Translations under genes and position numbers: made by a program
Notes under the pieces: model-generated
The model's input: only the letters and a program-made list of their open reading frames with translations
What the model was told of the DNA's origin: nothing
The model's database searches: none
Source of the DNA: Avena insularis
Lineage: Eukaryota > Streptophyta > Magnoliopsida > Poales > Poaceae
Reading direction: 5' to 3'
Length of the DNA: 64,000 bases
Assembly (NCBI GenBank): GCA_023614405.1
Contig: CM042687.1
Location: 67,686,992-67,750,991 of the forward strand
Part shown: positions 45,927-58,917 of the stretch, one piece after another
How positions within the stretch are numbered: the stretch's first letter is position 1
Layout: every line of letters begins with the position of its first letter

Positions 45927-48903
45927 GTCTCACACTTGCACTAGAGTCAACAATCTAGTTTTAAAACTTTGTGCATTCAACACCTATGGCTTTCTGGTGT
46001 TGTATATACACAATTGCTAGTGGTTAACTAATCTTCGGATCCAACACTTTCAAGTCCGTGTGTAATTGCATGTCTTTGCGTCTCTATGCATCACGCATTC
46101 TCCAATGAGATGGCATTGTAAAACTTTGGTCCTTTGGTGAGACATTTAGTTCCTTAGGGTTAGAACATTTTGATAAATTATCGTACAATATATCTTCATA
46201 GTACTATCCTATTGTGAACCACACCTATTTTCATAACAAACTACTTGACACAAATGCCCTCTTTTGATGCTACAATAGCATTCATATACTTAGCCTTTTG
46301 TTGTAGTATCTGTCATAATGTCTTAACTTTGGAACTCATCCAAATTCGTTATGGAACTTCCTTTCTATTACATTGTGCCACCCATAGTTTAAATTGAGAT
46401 AAATTTAATTTGTATCTTGTGACAAAACTAGTATCAATGTAACACTTTATGATGAAATATTTATCTATTTTTCACCTCTACATGAATAACATATTCTTAG
46501 TTCTTTGAAAGATCATAAGGATATCCTTAATATCATCCAATGATCATCTTATGAATCATTTTGACATTTGCTCATAAAATTTAGAGCATAGAACATATTT
46601 GTATGTGTACATATCATGGTATGATTAATCAAGATATTCTTGTGATTTCACTCACAAAGTGTCAAAACACTTGATTCTCACTTCACTTACCAAGTGTCCA
46701 TACACTTGAATCTTGATTCAATCCTTTCTGTGTGGCAAGAACCTTTCTTGTCATTTCCATATTGAACTCATTCAATATCTCATCTATGTACATTTGGCAC
46801 AACCATATTAGCGTCTCAATGTATCCATATAAACATTGATGCCAAATATTCGGGTTTTGGCTAGGTCTTTCATCAAAATGAAATTCTTAATCATGTGTCA
46901 ATAAAAGATACATAATTTCCAATCAACAATATGTATTTCATATAATGTATTAGAAATATGTCTTAATTCTCCCACTTAATTTCTTGCAAATGCAAGCATC
47001 TTCATCATCTCTGATGAAATTAAAGCTTTTAACAATTTCATCACGGTGAAGATTCCAACTCTGTGATGCTTACTTTAACTATTGAAGTTTGCATGCCCTT
47101 TTAGCATCCTTTGAATTAACAAAACCCTTTGGATCGTGTCATGTACACATCCTAGGTAAGTATTCTATTAGAAGAACTTTGTTTTGTTTGTTCAACTACC
47201 ATATAAAAAAATTATATGTAGTGGTTGCTGCATTAATTCGTCCAGACTAAATATTGCTATGAAAGATCAAATCTTGTCATAGTAAACTTCTTGAACATAG
47301 TCGTAAACTCTTTACCGACATGTTGACAACGTCATATATGTGAAACATCCATGTCTATTTATAGATCCAAATACGAGCAATAGGTTTACACCTTTCCGGA
47401 CGGTCTTTCAAGTTCAAAACTTGATTTTTCGTGTATCGAAATATCACGGATTTTATGTCTTCCAGCCATTTGTCGGAGTCAGGGCCCATCATCGCTTCTT
47501 TGCATGTAGTCAGTTCATCATTGTCAAACAATAATTATTTACACTCAAATCTTAGTATTTGATTGTTTACCCGGCCTACTCGGTTCAATAGGAACTTAGA
47601 CCTTCGTGACCATAACCTTTGAGGCACGTGAGCCATGAGCATTGTTGCTTCCTCTGGGACACTTTCCGGCGTTGCGCAACTCAGCACATATATCAAAGGT
47701 TCAATAACTTTATCAAAATTATATTTCCCTCCCACTTAACTTTTCACAAAAAATTCCTTCTCAAGAAACTTGACGTTCTAAGCGACAAACACTTTTGTCT
47801 TCGATGTTATGGAGGAATACCCAACGGTTATTCGAAATAACCTAAAAAGACATTCTCATCCGACTTTGGTTGTAAACATTTTACTTATGCCTAGCATACC
47901 AAAATTTAAGAAAGGACAACTTGGGTTTTATCCCAGACCATAACTTATATGGTGTCATTTCAACAGATCACGATGGTGCTATTTTTAGTGTAAAAACGAT
48001 AGTCACTAAAGCTTTAATCTTTAAAATATAATGGCAGTTTTATAACTGACACCTTTGATCTTACCATGTCAAACAAGGTTTTATTACATATCTCGAACAC
48101 TCCATACTCTTATGATGTTTCGGAAAATGCAAATCCATGGAACGTTACCTCAAATCTTAGGTGTTATGCTAAACTTGAAACTCAAATAACTTCCTTTATG
48201 ATCCAATCATAAACTCTCTATTTTCTTGTTACAATGATTTTCCACTTCATCATGAAAGTCTTTGAACATTTTCAAATATTTCACACTTCTTCCTTATTAA
48301 GTAAATATACACATGTATTCACTCAAAATTCCGGAGGAAGCATATGAAGTTTAAACCCATCGCTCATGACTACACATAATGGACTACATACATCAACATG
48401 TAAAAATTCCAATAAGTTAGTCATTCGTTGTTTTTTAGCCATTGAATGAAGTTTCAATTATCTCCAGGAAAGTCTCAAAAGTGTCATTTGATCAAAAATC
48501 AAAAGACTCCAAAATTCCATCAACATGGAATTTCTTCATGTTTTCTTTCCAATATAATTTAAACAACGATGTCACTTCTTAAGTGATCTTTCAATCATTT
48601 GTCTTGCATCATTTTTAGCATTAGTTTAATGGATGTTATTTCTCCAACTAGACTTGTATATCATCCATCTATTATGGAATAAGAAAATTATTTGAACAAC
48701 CTTTTTTTCTCATAATACCTGATCAAAATAACAATTATTGAAACAAATCTTGAATGTAAGATTTGATGTTAACGAGCAACACAACAAAACTTTGTTGGTT
48801 TTTGATGAACATAATCACAGATTCTCTAGCTGGTTACTTAGGCCATTGCAGTTCATGAATTGTGTTGTTCGGTATGGCAATTCACACCAACAAATTCGGT
48901 ATC
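45927..48903 (-). pseudogene. copia interior, left part: decayed RT and integrase
   Basis: On the minus strand, 46971-47060 reads SWNLHRDEIVKSF followed by a copia RT-like segment ending CICKKLSG. 46737-46791 reads YIDEILNEFNMEM, matching the region after the copia YVDD box. 48214-48281 reads YLKMFKDFHDEVEN, matching the copia integrase core between the catalytic residues. Stops and frameshifts are frequent between them. The identity is clear but the gene is long dead. The rest of the segment is AT-rich with no further motif I can name. Confidence 0.72.
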
Positions 48904-50447
48904 TGATACGTTGGAAACGTATCTATAATTTTTGATGCTCCATGCTTGTTTAGTATCTACTTTGCTTTACTTGCCCACACTTTGAGGTGCTTTTTACATG
49001 TTTTCTGGTACTAACCTACTAACAAGTTGCAACAGTGCCAGATGCCTGTTTTCTGTTGTTTTTAGTTTCAGAAGTTAGTAAAGAAATATTCTCGGAATTG
49101 GACGGGACAAAGGACAAATTCAATTACTTTCCGGGGGGAACAAGAAGTCTAGAGGAGAGCCGGAGGGGCTGGCCAGAGGGGCCAGGCCCACCCCAGGCAC
49201 TGTTGGGCCCCAACCCGCATCTGGCTAGGGTTTGGTCGCCCTGGCTGCCGCCTCGGTCTCCCCCTTCGCCTATAAGAATCCCCCGATGCAGAAACCCTGA
49301 GTACCCGATCAAAAATCCACGAAACCGTCTGTAGCCGCCGCCACCATCGTTCCTAGATCGGGGGGGTCTGAAGTTCTTCCTGGCACCCTGCCGAAGGGGA
49401 GATCATCCCGGAAGCCTTCTCTCCGGTATGATGAGTGAGTAGTTCCACCTTGGACTATGGATCCATGTAGTAGCTAGATGGTTGTATCTCCTCCTTTGTG
49501 CTTTCATGTATAGATATTGTGAGATCCGTTCATGATCAAGATCTAATATATTTGTAATCATGCATGTTGTGTTTGCGGGGATCCGATGGATATTGAGATT
49601 ATTATGTTGGTTTGATTAATGGTTTTGTCTTTATGATTCTATCATGTCTGTGTTGTTTGTGATCTTGCATCCTCTCCGTTGTTAGTAGCTATCTTGGCCA
49701 AGTAGTTGCTAGTGACTCCAAGAGGGGGTATTTATGCTCGATAGTGGGTTCATGCCTCTAGTTTCCAAGAGAAGTGATAGAAATCTCTTCGGTTGTAGAT
49801 GTGCTATTGCTACTAGGGATAAAACAATGGTCTCTTGTTCATGGAACATGTGGACTGTTTACCTTACACACTTTGCTTAAAGCAGTTGTCTGTTGCTTGC
49901 AACTTAATACTGGAGGGGGTTCGGATGATAACCTGAAGATGGACTTCTAGTCAGAGATGTAGTTGGATGGTGGTCTGTGTATCTTGTTGTATTGCCCAAT
50001 CAACCTCATAGGATATTTGTGACTAGTAATTGCATTGTTATGGCTTGCTTAGTTCCTGTCAATTGCCCTGCTGTAATTTGTTTACCCTTCATGACATGTT
50101 GTTTATCTAAGGATAGCACCTCTAGTGAACTATGGACCCCGGTCCAATCTTTACCATTGATACATCTTCCACTATTACTTGTTCACTTGTTGCAAACCAT
50201 TACCTTCCACACCATACATTTAATCCTTTGTTACAGCAAACCGGTGAGCTTGACAACCTCACTATTTGTTGGGGCAAAGTCTTGAGTTTATGTTGTGTAG
50301 GTCTCCACGTTGTATACAACACCTGTGTGACATTTCCTTCCTCCTTCTGGTTCGATAACCTCGGTATCAACTGAGGGAAAACTTGCTGCTTGCTCTTCAC
50401 ACCCTGCGCTTGGGGTTACCAACAAAGTGCCACGTCGAGCACCATCA
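48904..50447 (+). repeat. 5' LTR of the gag-pro gypsy element
   Basis: TGATACGTTGGAAACGTATC to CGAGCACCATCA. It closely matches 55311-56853. TATAAGAA at 49271-49278 (TATAAGAA at 55678-55685 in the other LTR) is a plausible promoter, followed by a CCCCCGATGCAGAAACCCT leader. Confidence 0.95.
49271..49278 (+). promoter_or_regulatory. TATA box in gypsy LTR
   Basis: TATAAGAA directly follows CCCCTTCGCC and is conserved in both LTRs. This segment is absent from the shortened LTR of the related inverted element at 59555-60174. Confidence 0.55.
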
Positions 50448-50455
50448 AGTCTTTC

Positions 50456-50473
50456 TGGCACCATTGCCGGGGA
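50456..50473 (+). other. primer-binding site, tRNA-Asp type
   Basis: TGGCACCATTGCCGGGGA lies eight bases after the LTR. It matches 16 of 18 bases of TGGCGCCGTTGCCGGGGA, the complement of the plant tRNA-Asp 3' end, which is typical of Athila-like elements. Confidence 0.82.
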
Positions 50474-50685
50474 GGCTAAGGACTTCTTCACTAGGGGAGT
50501 CCTTCAATTCCTTTCTCTTTACTTTGTTTTTAGTTTGCTTTGTTTCTTTTGCTTGGTTTTGTTTGCCTCTTTTCAAAAAACCCAAAAAATAGTCTAGTTT
50601 GGTTTGCCTCTTTCCGAAAACAAAAACAAAAATAGTTCCTAATCTAGTTGCTGCTGTTGTTTTTGGCCTGCCCAACTTTGCCAAA

Positions 50686-51930
50686 ATGAACTCTGGTGAG
50701 AACACCAAGTTGTGTGACTTCACTAGCACCAACAACAATGATTTCCTAAGCACTCCTATTGCTCCACCTGCTCCTGATGCTACCTTTTATGAAATTAAGC
50801 CTGCTTTGTTGAATCTTGTGATGAGAGAGCGATTTTCTAGTGCTGGTTCTGATGATCCTGCTGCCCATCTTAATAGCTTTGTTGAACTTTGTGAGATGCA
50901 GAAGTATAAGGATGTAGATGGAGATATTATTAAGCTCAAGCTTTTTCCTTTCTCCTTGAGGGAAAAACTAAAGAATGGTTGCTTTCTTTGCCTAAAAATA
51001 ATATTGATTCTTGGACTAAGTGCAAAGATGCTTTTATTGGAAAGTACTATCCTCCTGCTAAGATTATATCTATGACAAGTGACATTATGAAATTTAAACA
51101 ACTTGATAGTGAACATGTTGCTCCTGCTTGGGAAAGAATGAAATCTTTGGTTAAGAATTGCCCTACTCATGGACTCACTGCTTTGATGATTATCCAGACT
51201 TTTTATGCAGGTTTGAACTTCTCCGCAAGAAATTTGTTGGATTCAGCTGCTGGAGGTACTTTCATGGTCCTCACTTTGGGTGCTGCAACAAGGCTCATTG
51301 ATAATATGATGCTTAACTACTCTGAATGGAATGTTTAGAGAGCTCCACATGGTAAGAAGGTAAATTCTGTTGAGGAAACCTCCTCTTTGAGTGAAAAGAT
51401 TGATGTTATTATGGCTATGCTTGTTAATGAGAAAGATCCTCTAGATCCTAATAGTGTTCCCTTAGCCTCTTTGGTTGCTCAAGAAGAGAAACTTGATGTG
51501 AACTTCATTATAAACAACAATTTCAAAAACAATGTGGTAGCAACAACAATTATAGGCCTTATCCTCCTAATAATGGCAATTCCTATGGAAGCTCTTACAA
51601 TAATGCTAGAAGTGCCCCCTCTGAACTTGAAGTCATGCTCAAGGACTTTATTAGTAAACAAAACACTTTCAATAAGACTATAGAGCAAAAACTTTTAACT
51701 GTTGAGAAAAATATATCCTATTTGTCTGAAGCTCAAACTTCCTTAGTTAATAAAATGGTGCTAAACCTGAAACTATGGAAAACACCTTTGCTACTGCTCA
51801 TTTCATACAAGTTACTATTGATGAAAATGTTAGGCTGTTAGCTCAACTTCATGCTAAGTGGGAAAGGGAAGCTGAAATTGATAGAAACAATAGTGTGTGC
51901 ACTATCACCACTAAACCATAAGTAGCCCCT
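50686..51930 (+). pseudogene. gag of the Athila-like element (frameshifted)
   Basis: ATG at 50686 opens MNSGENTKLCDF. The capsid-like core reads ERFSSAGSDDPAAHLNSF, then LKLFPFSL. A frameshift near 50970 moves to the frame holding NIDSWTKCKDAFIGKYYPP and ERMKSLVKNCPTHGL, which matches Athila-type gag. A TAG at 51336-51338 and further shifts near 51510 and 51755 break the linker and C-terminal part (TIEQKLLTVEKNISYL). No zinc knuckle is recognised. Non-functional. Confidence 0.82.
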
Positions 51931-51945
51931 ATTCCTCCTCCTACT

Positions 51946-52533
51946 ATGCCTACCACTAGTGATGCTAAGTTTGACTTTGATATTGATGGTTGCAACATTT
52001 TTGAAGTGATTATGTTCTTGCAAAAGCTTGCTAGAAATCCTGATGCTAGTGACATGCATGTTGCTCTCACCAAGCACATTACATATGCTCTTGTTAAGAT
52101 TAAGGAAGAGAAGCTAAAACACAAAGCTTCTATTCCTAGGAAAGTAGAAGATAGTTGGGAACCCATTATTAATATGCAAGTGAATGACTTTGATCTCAAA
52201 GCTTCATGTGATCTTGGTTCCAGTGTCTCTATTATGCCTAGGTAGATATATGAAATGCTTGATTTGACACCTTTGGAAGATTGTTATTTAGATGTCCCAC
52301 TCAATGATAATGCTACGAAGAAACTCATGGGGAGTATTAATGATGTTCTCATTATGGTTAACGATGCTTATGTCCCTATTGATTTCAATGTTTTGGATGT
52401 TGAATACGATGCTTCTTGTCCTATTACTTTGGGAAGACCTTTTCTTAGAACAGTTGGTTTCATCATTGATATGAAAAAGGCACCATTAAATATCATTTTC
52501 CATTTAAGAAAGGTATTGAAAACTTCCCTATGA
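51946..52533 (+). pseudogene. Athila-like aspartic protease domain (one stop)
   Basis: The segment reads DSWEPIINMQVNDFDLKAS, then CDLGSSVSIMP, the Athila-type protease active site with aspartate in the D-L-G context. A TAG follows at about 52243-52245. The frame continues with DVEYDASCPITLGRPFL, matching the second conserved block. The frame ends at 52533 with no reverse transcriptase behind it; after a short tail the non-coding TGCCTAACTTAAAGG tail begins near 52630. Confidence 0.82.
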
Positions 52534-52619
52534 GGAGAGAGAAGTTGCTTTTTGCTCCTCCTTTGAAAGCAAGATTTGATGTTAATGCTTCTTCATTTGA
52601 ACATACTTGATTCTTCTTG

Positions 52620-55310
52620 CTTCTTGTGCCTAACTTAAAGGAGTTAAAGAAAAGTACTTGTTGGGAGATAACCCAAGAGTTTCGTTGAGTATTGGAAGTT
52701 ACTACTTCAGTAATGACCTCTCCTTATCCTTTTTGTTTGCTTTTTGTGCCAAGAATGACCTCTAATAAGAGGGAAGTAAGATTTAGGGAGTTGCTGTCCC
52801 GAAACAGATTTCTGTCCTCCACCAAAAATATTCGTGGGGAGGATCTGTAACTTGTATTGAGATCAAAATTTATGACTAAATCCCCCAGTATGTTATATAA
52901 CTTTATTTAGTTCAACACTTTTTTATTTGAGCAACATAAGATGTTCGAAAAAATCGGTTTCTACATGCTGGTCTGTTTTGACAGATTTCTGCCATTATTT
53001 GCATTTGCTTCTTATTGATTCCTTTTTGAGTTCTCTTTAGGTAAATTGAGCTTTTTGAAGGAGTTACTACAGTAGCTTGTGTTTTTAGTGAAAATCCTTA
53101 TTGTTCCAAAGCTTTGCCAGTGGTCTAATATCTTTTGAATACACTAATGTTGCTAATGAAGATTGTGTGAAGTTTTGTATGAAGGAAAAATTTCAGGTGT
53201 AGAGAGAGAATGATGCAATGAGATGAAGAATGGACAAAATATCAAGCTTGGGGATGCCACCATGGTGTCACCCCAAGAAATATCCAAGAGGTACAAGTTT
53301 CAAAGCTTGGGGATGCCCAAGGCATCCCCTTCTTCATCAATAAAAAGCTCAGGTATGTCTAGACACTTCGTTTTTATTGTTTTATGCACAGTTGTGTTGT
53401 TCTTGGAGCGTCTTAGTTTTCGTTTACTTTGCTTAGGTTGTTTAGTTTGCTTGAATAAATAAGTTTGGACCCCCATTCTCGCTGTGTTGTTTTGCAAGTA
53501 AGGTTGCTTGGTGTTTGGAAAGGAGTAGTAAGTTCTTGCTTGAAGTGCAAGAGGATCTCGCATTGACTGTTACTTAGACTTTATCATGACATGCTAGGTG
53601 TTGTTTTAGCATTATGCTTAGTGATTATTGTTGTAGAATGTCTTGTTGCAGACAATTGGGATTGCTTAGTGTGCCTTGAAAAATTATGCGTTGTTTTAGC
53701 ATGCAAAAGCATAGTATTGTGGTATTCTCCTTTGATGCTTTGCTTGGGTTGACTTGGCACATGCTCACACCATGTTATGACTATGACAAGTCACCATTAG
53801 CCTCTATGATAATTTAGTCCTTGACTTGTAGTACCACTCTTTGCTTTGTTTAGTATGCTTTGTTGCACTACATGATTATGGCCATTATTGCTCTCTTAGT
53901 TGGTTGCTCCCAGTCTTTTGCTAGCCTCCACTTGAATGAGTAAGTTCTTCTCATGCCTCCAACTACCAAAAAACCATGTTATTCCAAAGTGTCCACTATA
54001 AACTCCTATGCATGGTGTGTTACACCATTCCAAGTATATTCTTGTTTTCAACTATCTTCCAATTAAAAACTATTTTGTTATGTGAAAACTTAATGATTAA
54101 AGCCCCCACGAATTTGACGGCACACTTTATTATTTTCCTCTAATAAACTTGAACCATTGTGACAACTTTGTTGTATATGCTTGCACTTACAAGTTGGAAT
54201 TAGCAGAACCGTGCTCTCACAGGGAACATTTTCAACATTGCACTTGTACCTTGTTGTACTCAGTTGATATCATGTTCTTTTGTCTATGGATGTCACCGGT
54301 GTGAAATAAAGAGGGGACTTGTAAGTCCATGGAGTTTGTATTCTGTGTTAGAGAAACTCCTGGGCCGCTAGCCTAAGCCATGCATAATCATGGTGGAAAC
54401 TTGCAGCATCACCATAATGAGCTATCTATGAAGCATCCTCAATATAAAGCTATGCATATGGTAAATAAAAAGATTGCTGGGATGCTCATTGTCTGCTTGC
54501 CTTGTCATTTTGGTTATGGGAAAGCTCCTATACCATGTGCAAGGGGTACCCCGTTGGCGATTCTCAGTGATATGCAAATACTTACAGTGACAAGAACTTA
54601 CGTGGACCCAAAGTTGAGTATGCATGAGGTGTGGCCCTCGTATTCAAGGGACTTGGGATTGCCAGCTTATACTTCGTAAAGCATATACTCCAGCTTTGCC
54701 ACTTTAACCTTAACCACTTCAAGATGCTTATGATATGGGCAATGAGGGATGAAAGCTAACAAGTACCATAATTTTTGGAAGCTCTTTTTGAAACTTGTAA
54801 TCCCTGCTTCCTTTACAAAAAGGCCTTTCTTCCACCACTATTGAGTCTCCACCTTCTACCTTTAGGCACCATTAAGAGATCATAGTTGTCATTCTATGTG
54901 CAGTGTTCCAAAGCTTATTAATTGATTCATATTGTGTTATTACTTGCTCTTGTTCTACTTGTTTCTAGTCACCCTTGTGAACTTTGCAGGTGTCCTATGC
55001 ATTTTATTGCTACTCTATGAGGGACAAGCTGAATGCCACTATGCTATGTTTTCTGTATGTGAAACAAACAAATGTTTTTCAATGCATGTTATTCATGATC
55101 TTTGTTTTTAGCTTGTCATGTTGCATGCATAGTTACTATGTCCTATTGTTAGAACTCCATCTTTCATGCACATGTTTAGAGTTCTTTGATCCCAGCTTTC
55201 AATGCTTTCAAATGGTTGGATCTTTATTGTGAGGGTGCATGTCACCTCAAAAATTATTCTGTTTATCACTTACCTACTCGAGGATGAGCAGGAGTTAAGC
55301 TTGGGGATGT
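52620..55310 (+). other. non-coding 3' tail of the gag-pro gypsy element
   Basis: This 2.7-kb stretch contains no domain in any frame. It is homologous in reverse complement to 60175-62866 (e.g. 'atcaagcttggggatgccac', 'gaaatatccaagaggtacaa'). The phrase 'agcttggggatgcc' occurs near 53248 and 53302, and GCTTGGGGATG again just before the 3' LTR (55299-55309), where it serves as the purine-rich primer region. Confidence 0.85.
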
Positions 55311-56853
55311 TGATACGTTGGAAACATATCTATAATTTTTGATGCTCCATGCTTGTTTAGTATCTACTTTGCTTTACTTGTCCACACTTTGAGGTGCTTT
55401 TTACATGTTTTCTGGTACTAACCTACTAACAAGTTGCAACCATGCCAGATGCCTGTTTTCTGCTGTTTTTGGTTTTAGAAAAGTTAGTAAAGAAATATTC
55501 TCGGAAATTGATGGGACAAAGGAAAAAGTCAATTACTTTCCGTGGGGAACAAAGTCTAGAGGAGAGCCGGAGTGGCCGGCCAGAGGGGCCAGACCCACCC
55601 CAGGTGCTGGTGGGCCCCACCCCGTGCCTGGCTAGGGTTTGGTCGCCGTGGCCGCCGCCTTGGTCTCCCCCTTCGCCTATAAGAAGCCCCCGATGCAGAA
55701 ACCCTTAGTACCTGATCAAAAATCCATGAAACCGTCTGTAGCCGCCGCCACCATCGTCCCTAGATCGGGAGGATCTGAAGTTCTTCCCGGCACCCTGCCA
55801 GAGGGGAGATCTTCCCGAAGGCCTTCTCTCCGGTATGATGCGTGACTAGTTCCACCTTGGACTATGGGTCCATGTAGTAGCTAGATGGTTGTATCTCCTC
55901 CTTTGTGCTTTCATGTATTGATCTTGTGAGCTCCTTTCATGATCAATATCTAATCTATTTGTAATCATGCATGTTGTGTTTGCGGGGATCCGATGGATAT
56001 TGAGACTATTATGTTGGTTTGATTAATGGTTTTGTCTTTATGATTCTATCATGTCTGTGTTGTTTGTGATCTTGCATGCTCTCCATTGTTAGTAGCTATC
56101 TTGGCCAAGTAGTTGCTAGTGACTCCAAGAGGGGGTATTTATGCTCGATAGTGGGTTCATGCCTCTAGTTTCCAAGGGAAGTGACAGAAATCTTTTCGGT
56201 TCTAGATGCGCTGTTGCTACTAGGGAGAAAACAATGGTCTCTTGTTCATGGAACATGTGGACTATTTATCTTACACACTTTGCTTAAAGCAGTTGTCTGT
56301 TGCTTGCAACTTAATACTGGAGGGGGTTCGGATGATAACCTGAAGGTGGACTTCTAGTCATAGATGCAGTTGGATGGCGGTCTATGTATCTTGTTTTATT
56401 GCCCAATCAACCTCATAGGATCTTTCTGACTAGTAATTGCATTGTTATGCCTTGCTCAGTTCCTGTCAATTGCCCTACTGTAATTTGTTTACCCTTCATG
56501 CCATGTTGTTTATCTAAGGAGAGAACCTCTAGTGAACTATGGACCCTGGTCCAATCTTTACCATTGATACATCTTCCACTGTTACTTGTTTACTTGCGCA
56601 AACCGTTACCTTCCACACCATACATTTAATCCTTTGTTATAGCAAACCGGTGCGCTTGACAACCTCACTGTTCGTTGGGGCAAACTCTTGAGTTTCTGTT
56701 GTGCAGGTATCCACGTTGCTTACAACACATGTGTGATGTTTCCTTCCTCCTTCTGGTTCGTTAACCTCGGTCTCAACTGAGGGAAAACTTGTTGCTTTAT
56801 CTTAACACCCTGCGCTTGGGGTTACCAACAAAGTGCCAGGTCGAGCACCATCA
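55311..56853 (+). repeat. 3' LTR of the gag-pro gypsy element
   Basis: TGATACGTTGGAAACATATC to CGAGCACCATCA, preceded by GGAGTTAAGCTTGGGGATGT. It is colinear with the 5' LTR with scattered substitutions and a few 1-5 base indels. Frames within it (e.g. 55405-55635) are LTR sequence. Confidence 0.95.
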
Positions 56854-56858
56854 GTATC

Positions 56859-58917
56859 CAATACCCAAGAACCACACTGTTTAACAAGCAATGAATAATA
56901 CCATAACATGTATATCATCTATATACTTAAGATGGACATTTCAAATCTTTTGTTTTCTGCCAAATATTTTTGAGATTCTCTTTGAACATTTCCTTTCCCT
57001 TTTAAAAGAATCTATCAACATGAAAAAAGGCGCCATATACATGACACACAGTCTAAAGTGTGTATAGTCAAATACTAATACCTTTGAATTTTCAGTTTGA
57101 AGTAGATCACCATCATCAAATGTTTGGCATTCTTTCAAAAACATTATTTAGTAATATTTTAGCGTAGTAAAAATTTTACCTACACCTTGTATTAATCCTT
57201 ATCACGACAATTTTCATGATCAAGCTACTATAGATTATAACAGCGAATTGTGTGCATAATGTTGCTTTCCAAAACCTCTTCGAGGATTAGGAAGACTAGT
57301 GTCTCCAACCTTTGCAAATTATCCTACAATATGAGAACATGTATTTTGTTAAATCATACTCTATCATATTGTAACCAAAACACTGTTTTAGATATCACAA
57401 TATCTTCCACACATGATGGTTTCTGAAACATTTCTTTCAGCTCCTAGATAATCTTGATATTAAAATAATCTTTTGAATATCAAGAATCATGGAGGCAAAC
57501 ATGATACTTTAGATACTAACAATGGAATTGTTACTCTTGTTTTAATAATAATTATTGAACTTCACGGAGTAAGCGGAGTTTGCTAAAAGTTTGCAATAGG
57601 ACTTTTAAACTTTAGATTGACACTCAAAACAATACGATACCAGTTCATAAAGTAACTATCCAGAATTCTATAGTTCCATTATCTCAACTATAACTAAGCA
57701 TAAGGTGATGAACGGATGCCAATGATTACAACAATTATGCAAATTCACTTTGATTTAATTTATGATAAATTGAGTTCAACTTTAATCATATTACTAGGTG
57801 AACTCCCACTCAAAACAACATCCCTCATATTGCCTTAGTGATTACACGAACCAAATGCACTACACCAAGTCTGATCATCACGAGGGATGACGTAGTTTCA
57901 AAGGGGAACAATCAACATGTTCATCATATAATCCATATGACTCATGCTTTACCTTTCGGTATTTCGTGTTCTGAGACCATGTCTGTATATGCTAGGCTCA
58001 TTTTCCGCATGTGCAAATCTGGCTTGCACCCATTGTATGCACATTTAGAATCTATCACACCTGATCATCACGTGATGCTTCAAAACGACAAGTCTTAGAA
58101 ACGGTGCCTACTAGGGATGAACACTTTATTACTTGATATTTAGTGAGAGGGATCATCTTATAATGCTACTGTCACGATCTATCAATAAAAGATGCATAAA
58201 AAGAGTTAACATCACATGTAATTCATAATATGTGATATGATATGGACTTTATTCTTGTGCCTTTGATCTCCATCTCCAAAGCACGAACATGATCTCCATC
58301 ATCACCAACGTGGCGTCAAGGTAAATGCCGCCGCTTCATGGTTGTCCATCACCAACACCAACTATTAGAACTACTTAGAATAAAGCTATTACATGATGAA
58401 TAGACACACATGTCTTAATGAATTTAAAGACAACCATAAGGATCCTTCTGGTTTCCAACTTACAATAAGGATCATTGCATACATCAAATATAATCACAAT
58501 CACATCATGGCCATATCACATCAAATCACATGCCCTACAAAAACAAGTTAGACACCTCTAATTTTCTTTGCATGTTTTACTTGGCTTGGGGCTTTCGAAT
58601 AAGAACCGTTATTACCTACGAACAAGAACCACAACGCTGATACAAGTATTGTGAAGTGCCCGTTGTAAATTGAATCTTAACTATGTTGGGAGAGACAGAC
58701 ACCCACAAATCCACTTGTGCAATTCAAGTTGCACGTTGAGCATGGAGCAAGTCTCATGTGCTACGACATGTAAGGTTAGCCCGGGCCGCTTCATCCTACC
58801 ATACCGCAAGATTCAAAGTACATGAAAAGAATGTGACAACAAACACATCAATGCCCACAAAATGATTGTGTTCTACTCGTGCAACAGATATACGCGTAGA
58901 GTCGGCTCTGATACCAC
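56859..58917 (-). pseudogene. copia interior, right part (gag side) with primer site
   Basis: This resumes after the GTATC duplication of the gypsy insertion. On the minus strand it starts at the primer site TGGTATCAGAGCC (58904-58916), one base from the LTR, and should hold gag and protease. I could not recognise an intact motif; the longest frame near the primer (59056-58796) begins inside the LTR and has only low complexity with the copia gag. It is decayed beyond reading by eye. Confidence 0.65.

Larger units (their letters stand above)
48904..56853 (+). mobile_element. Ty3/gypsy (Athila-like) gag-pro element, TSD GTATC
   Basis: LTRs are 1544 bp (48904-50447) and 1543 bp (55311-56853), starting TGATACGTTGGAAAC and ending ACCATCA. 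TSDs GTATC at 48899-48903 and 56854-56858 are identical. The interior has an Asp-tRNA primer site, gag and an Athila-style protease, then about 2.7 kb of non-coding DNA. No RT, RNase H or integrase is present, so the element is non-autonomous. It is inserted in the copia interior. Confidence 0.95.
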
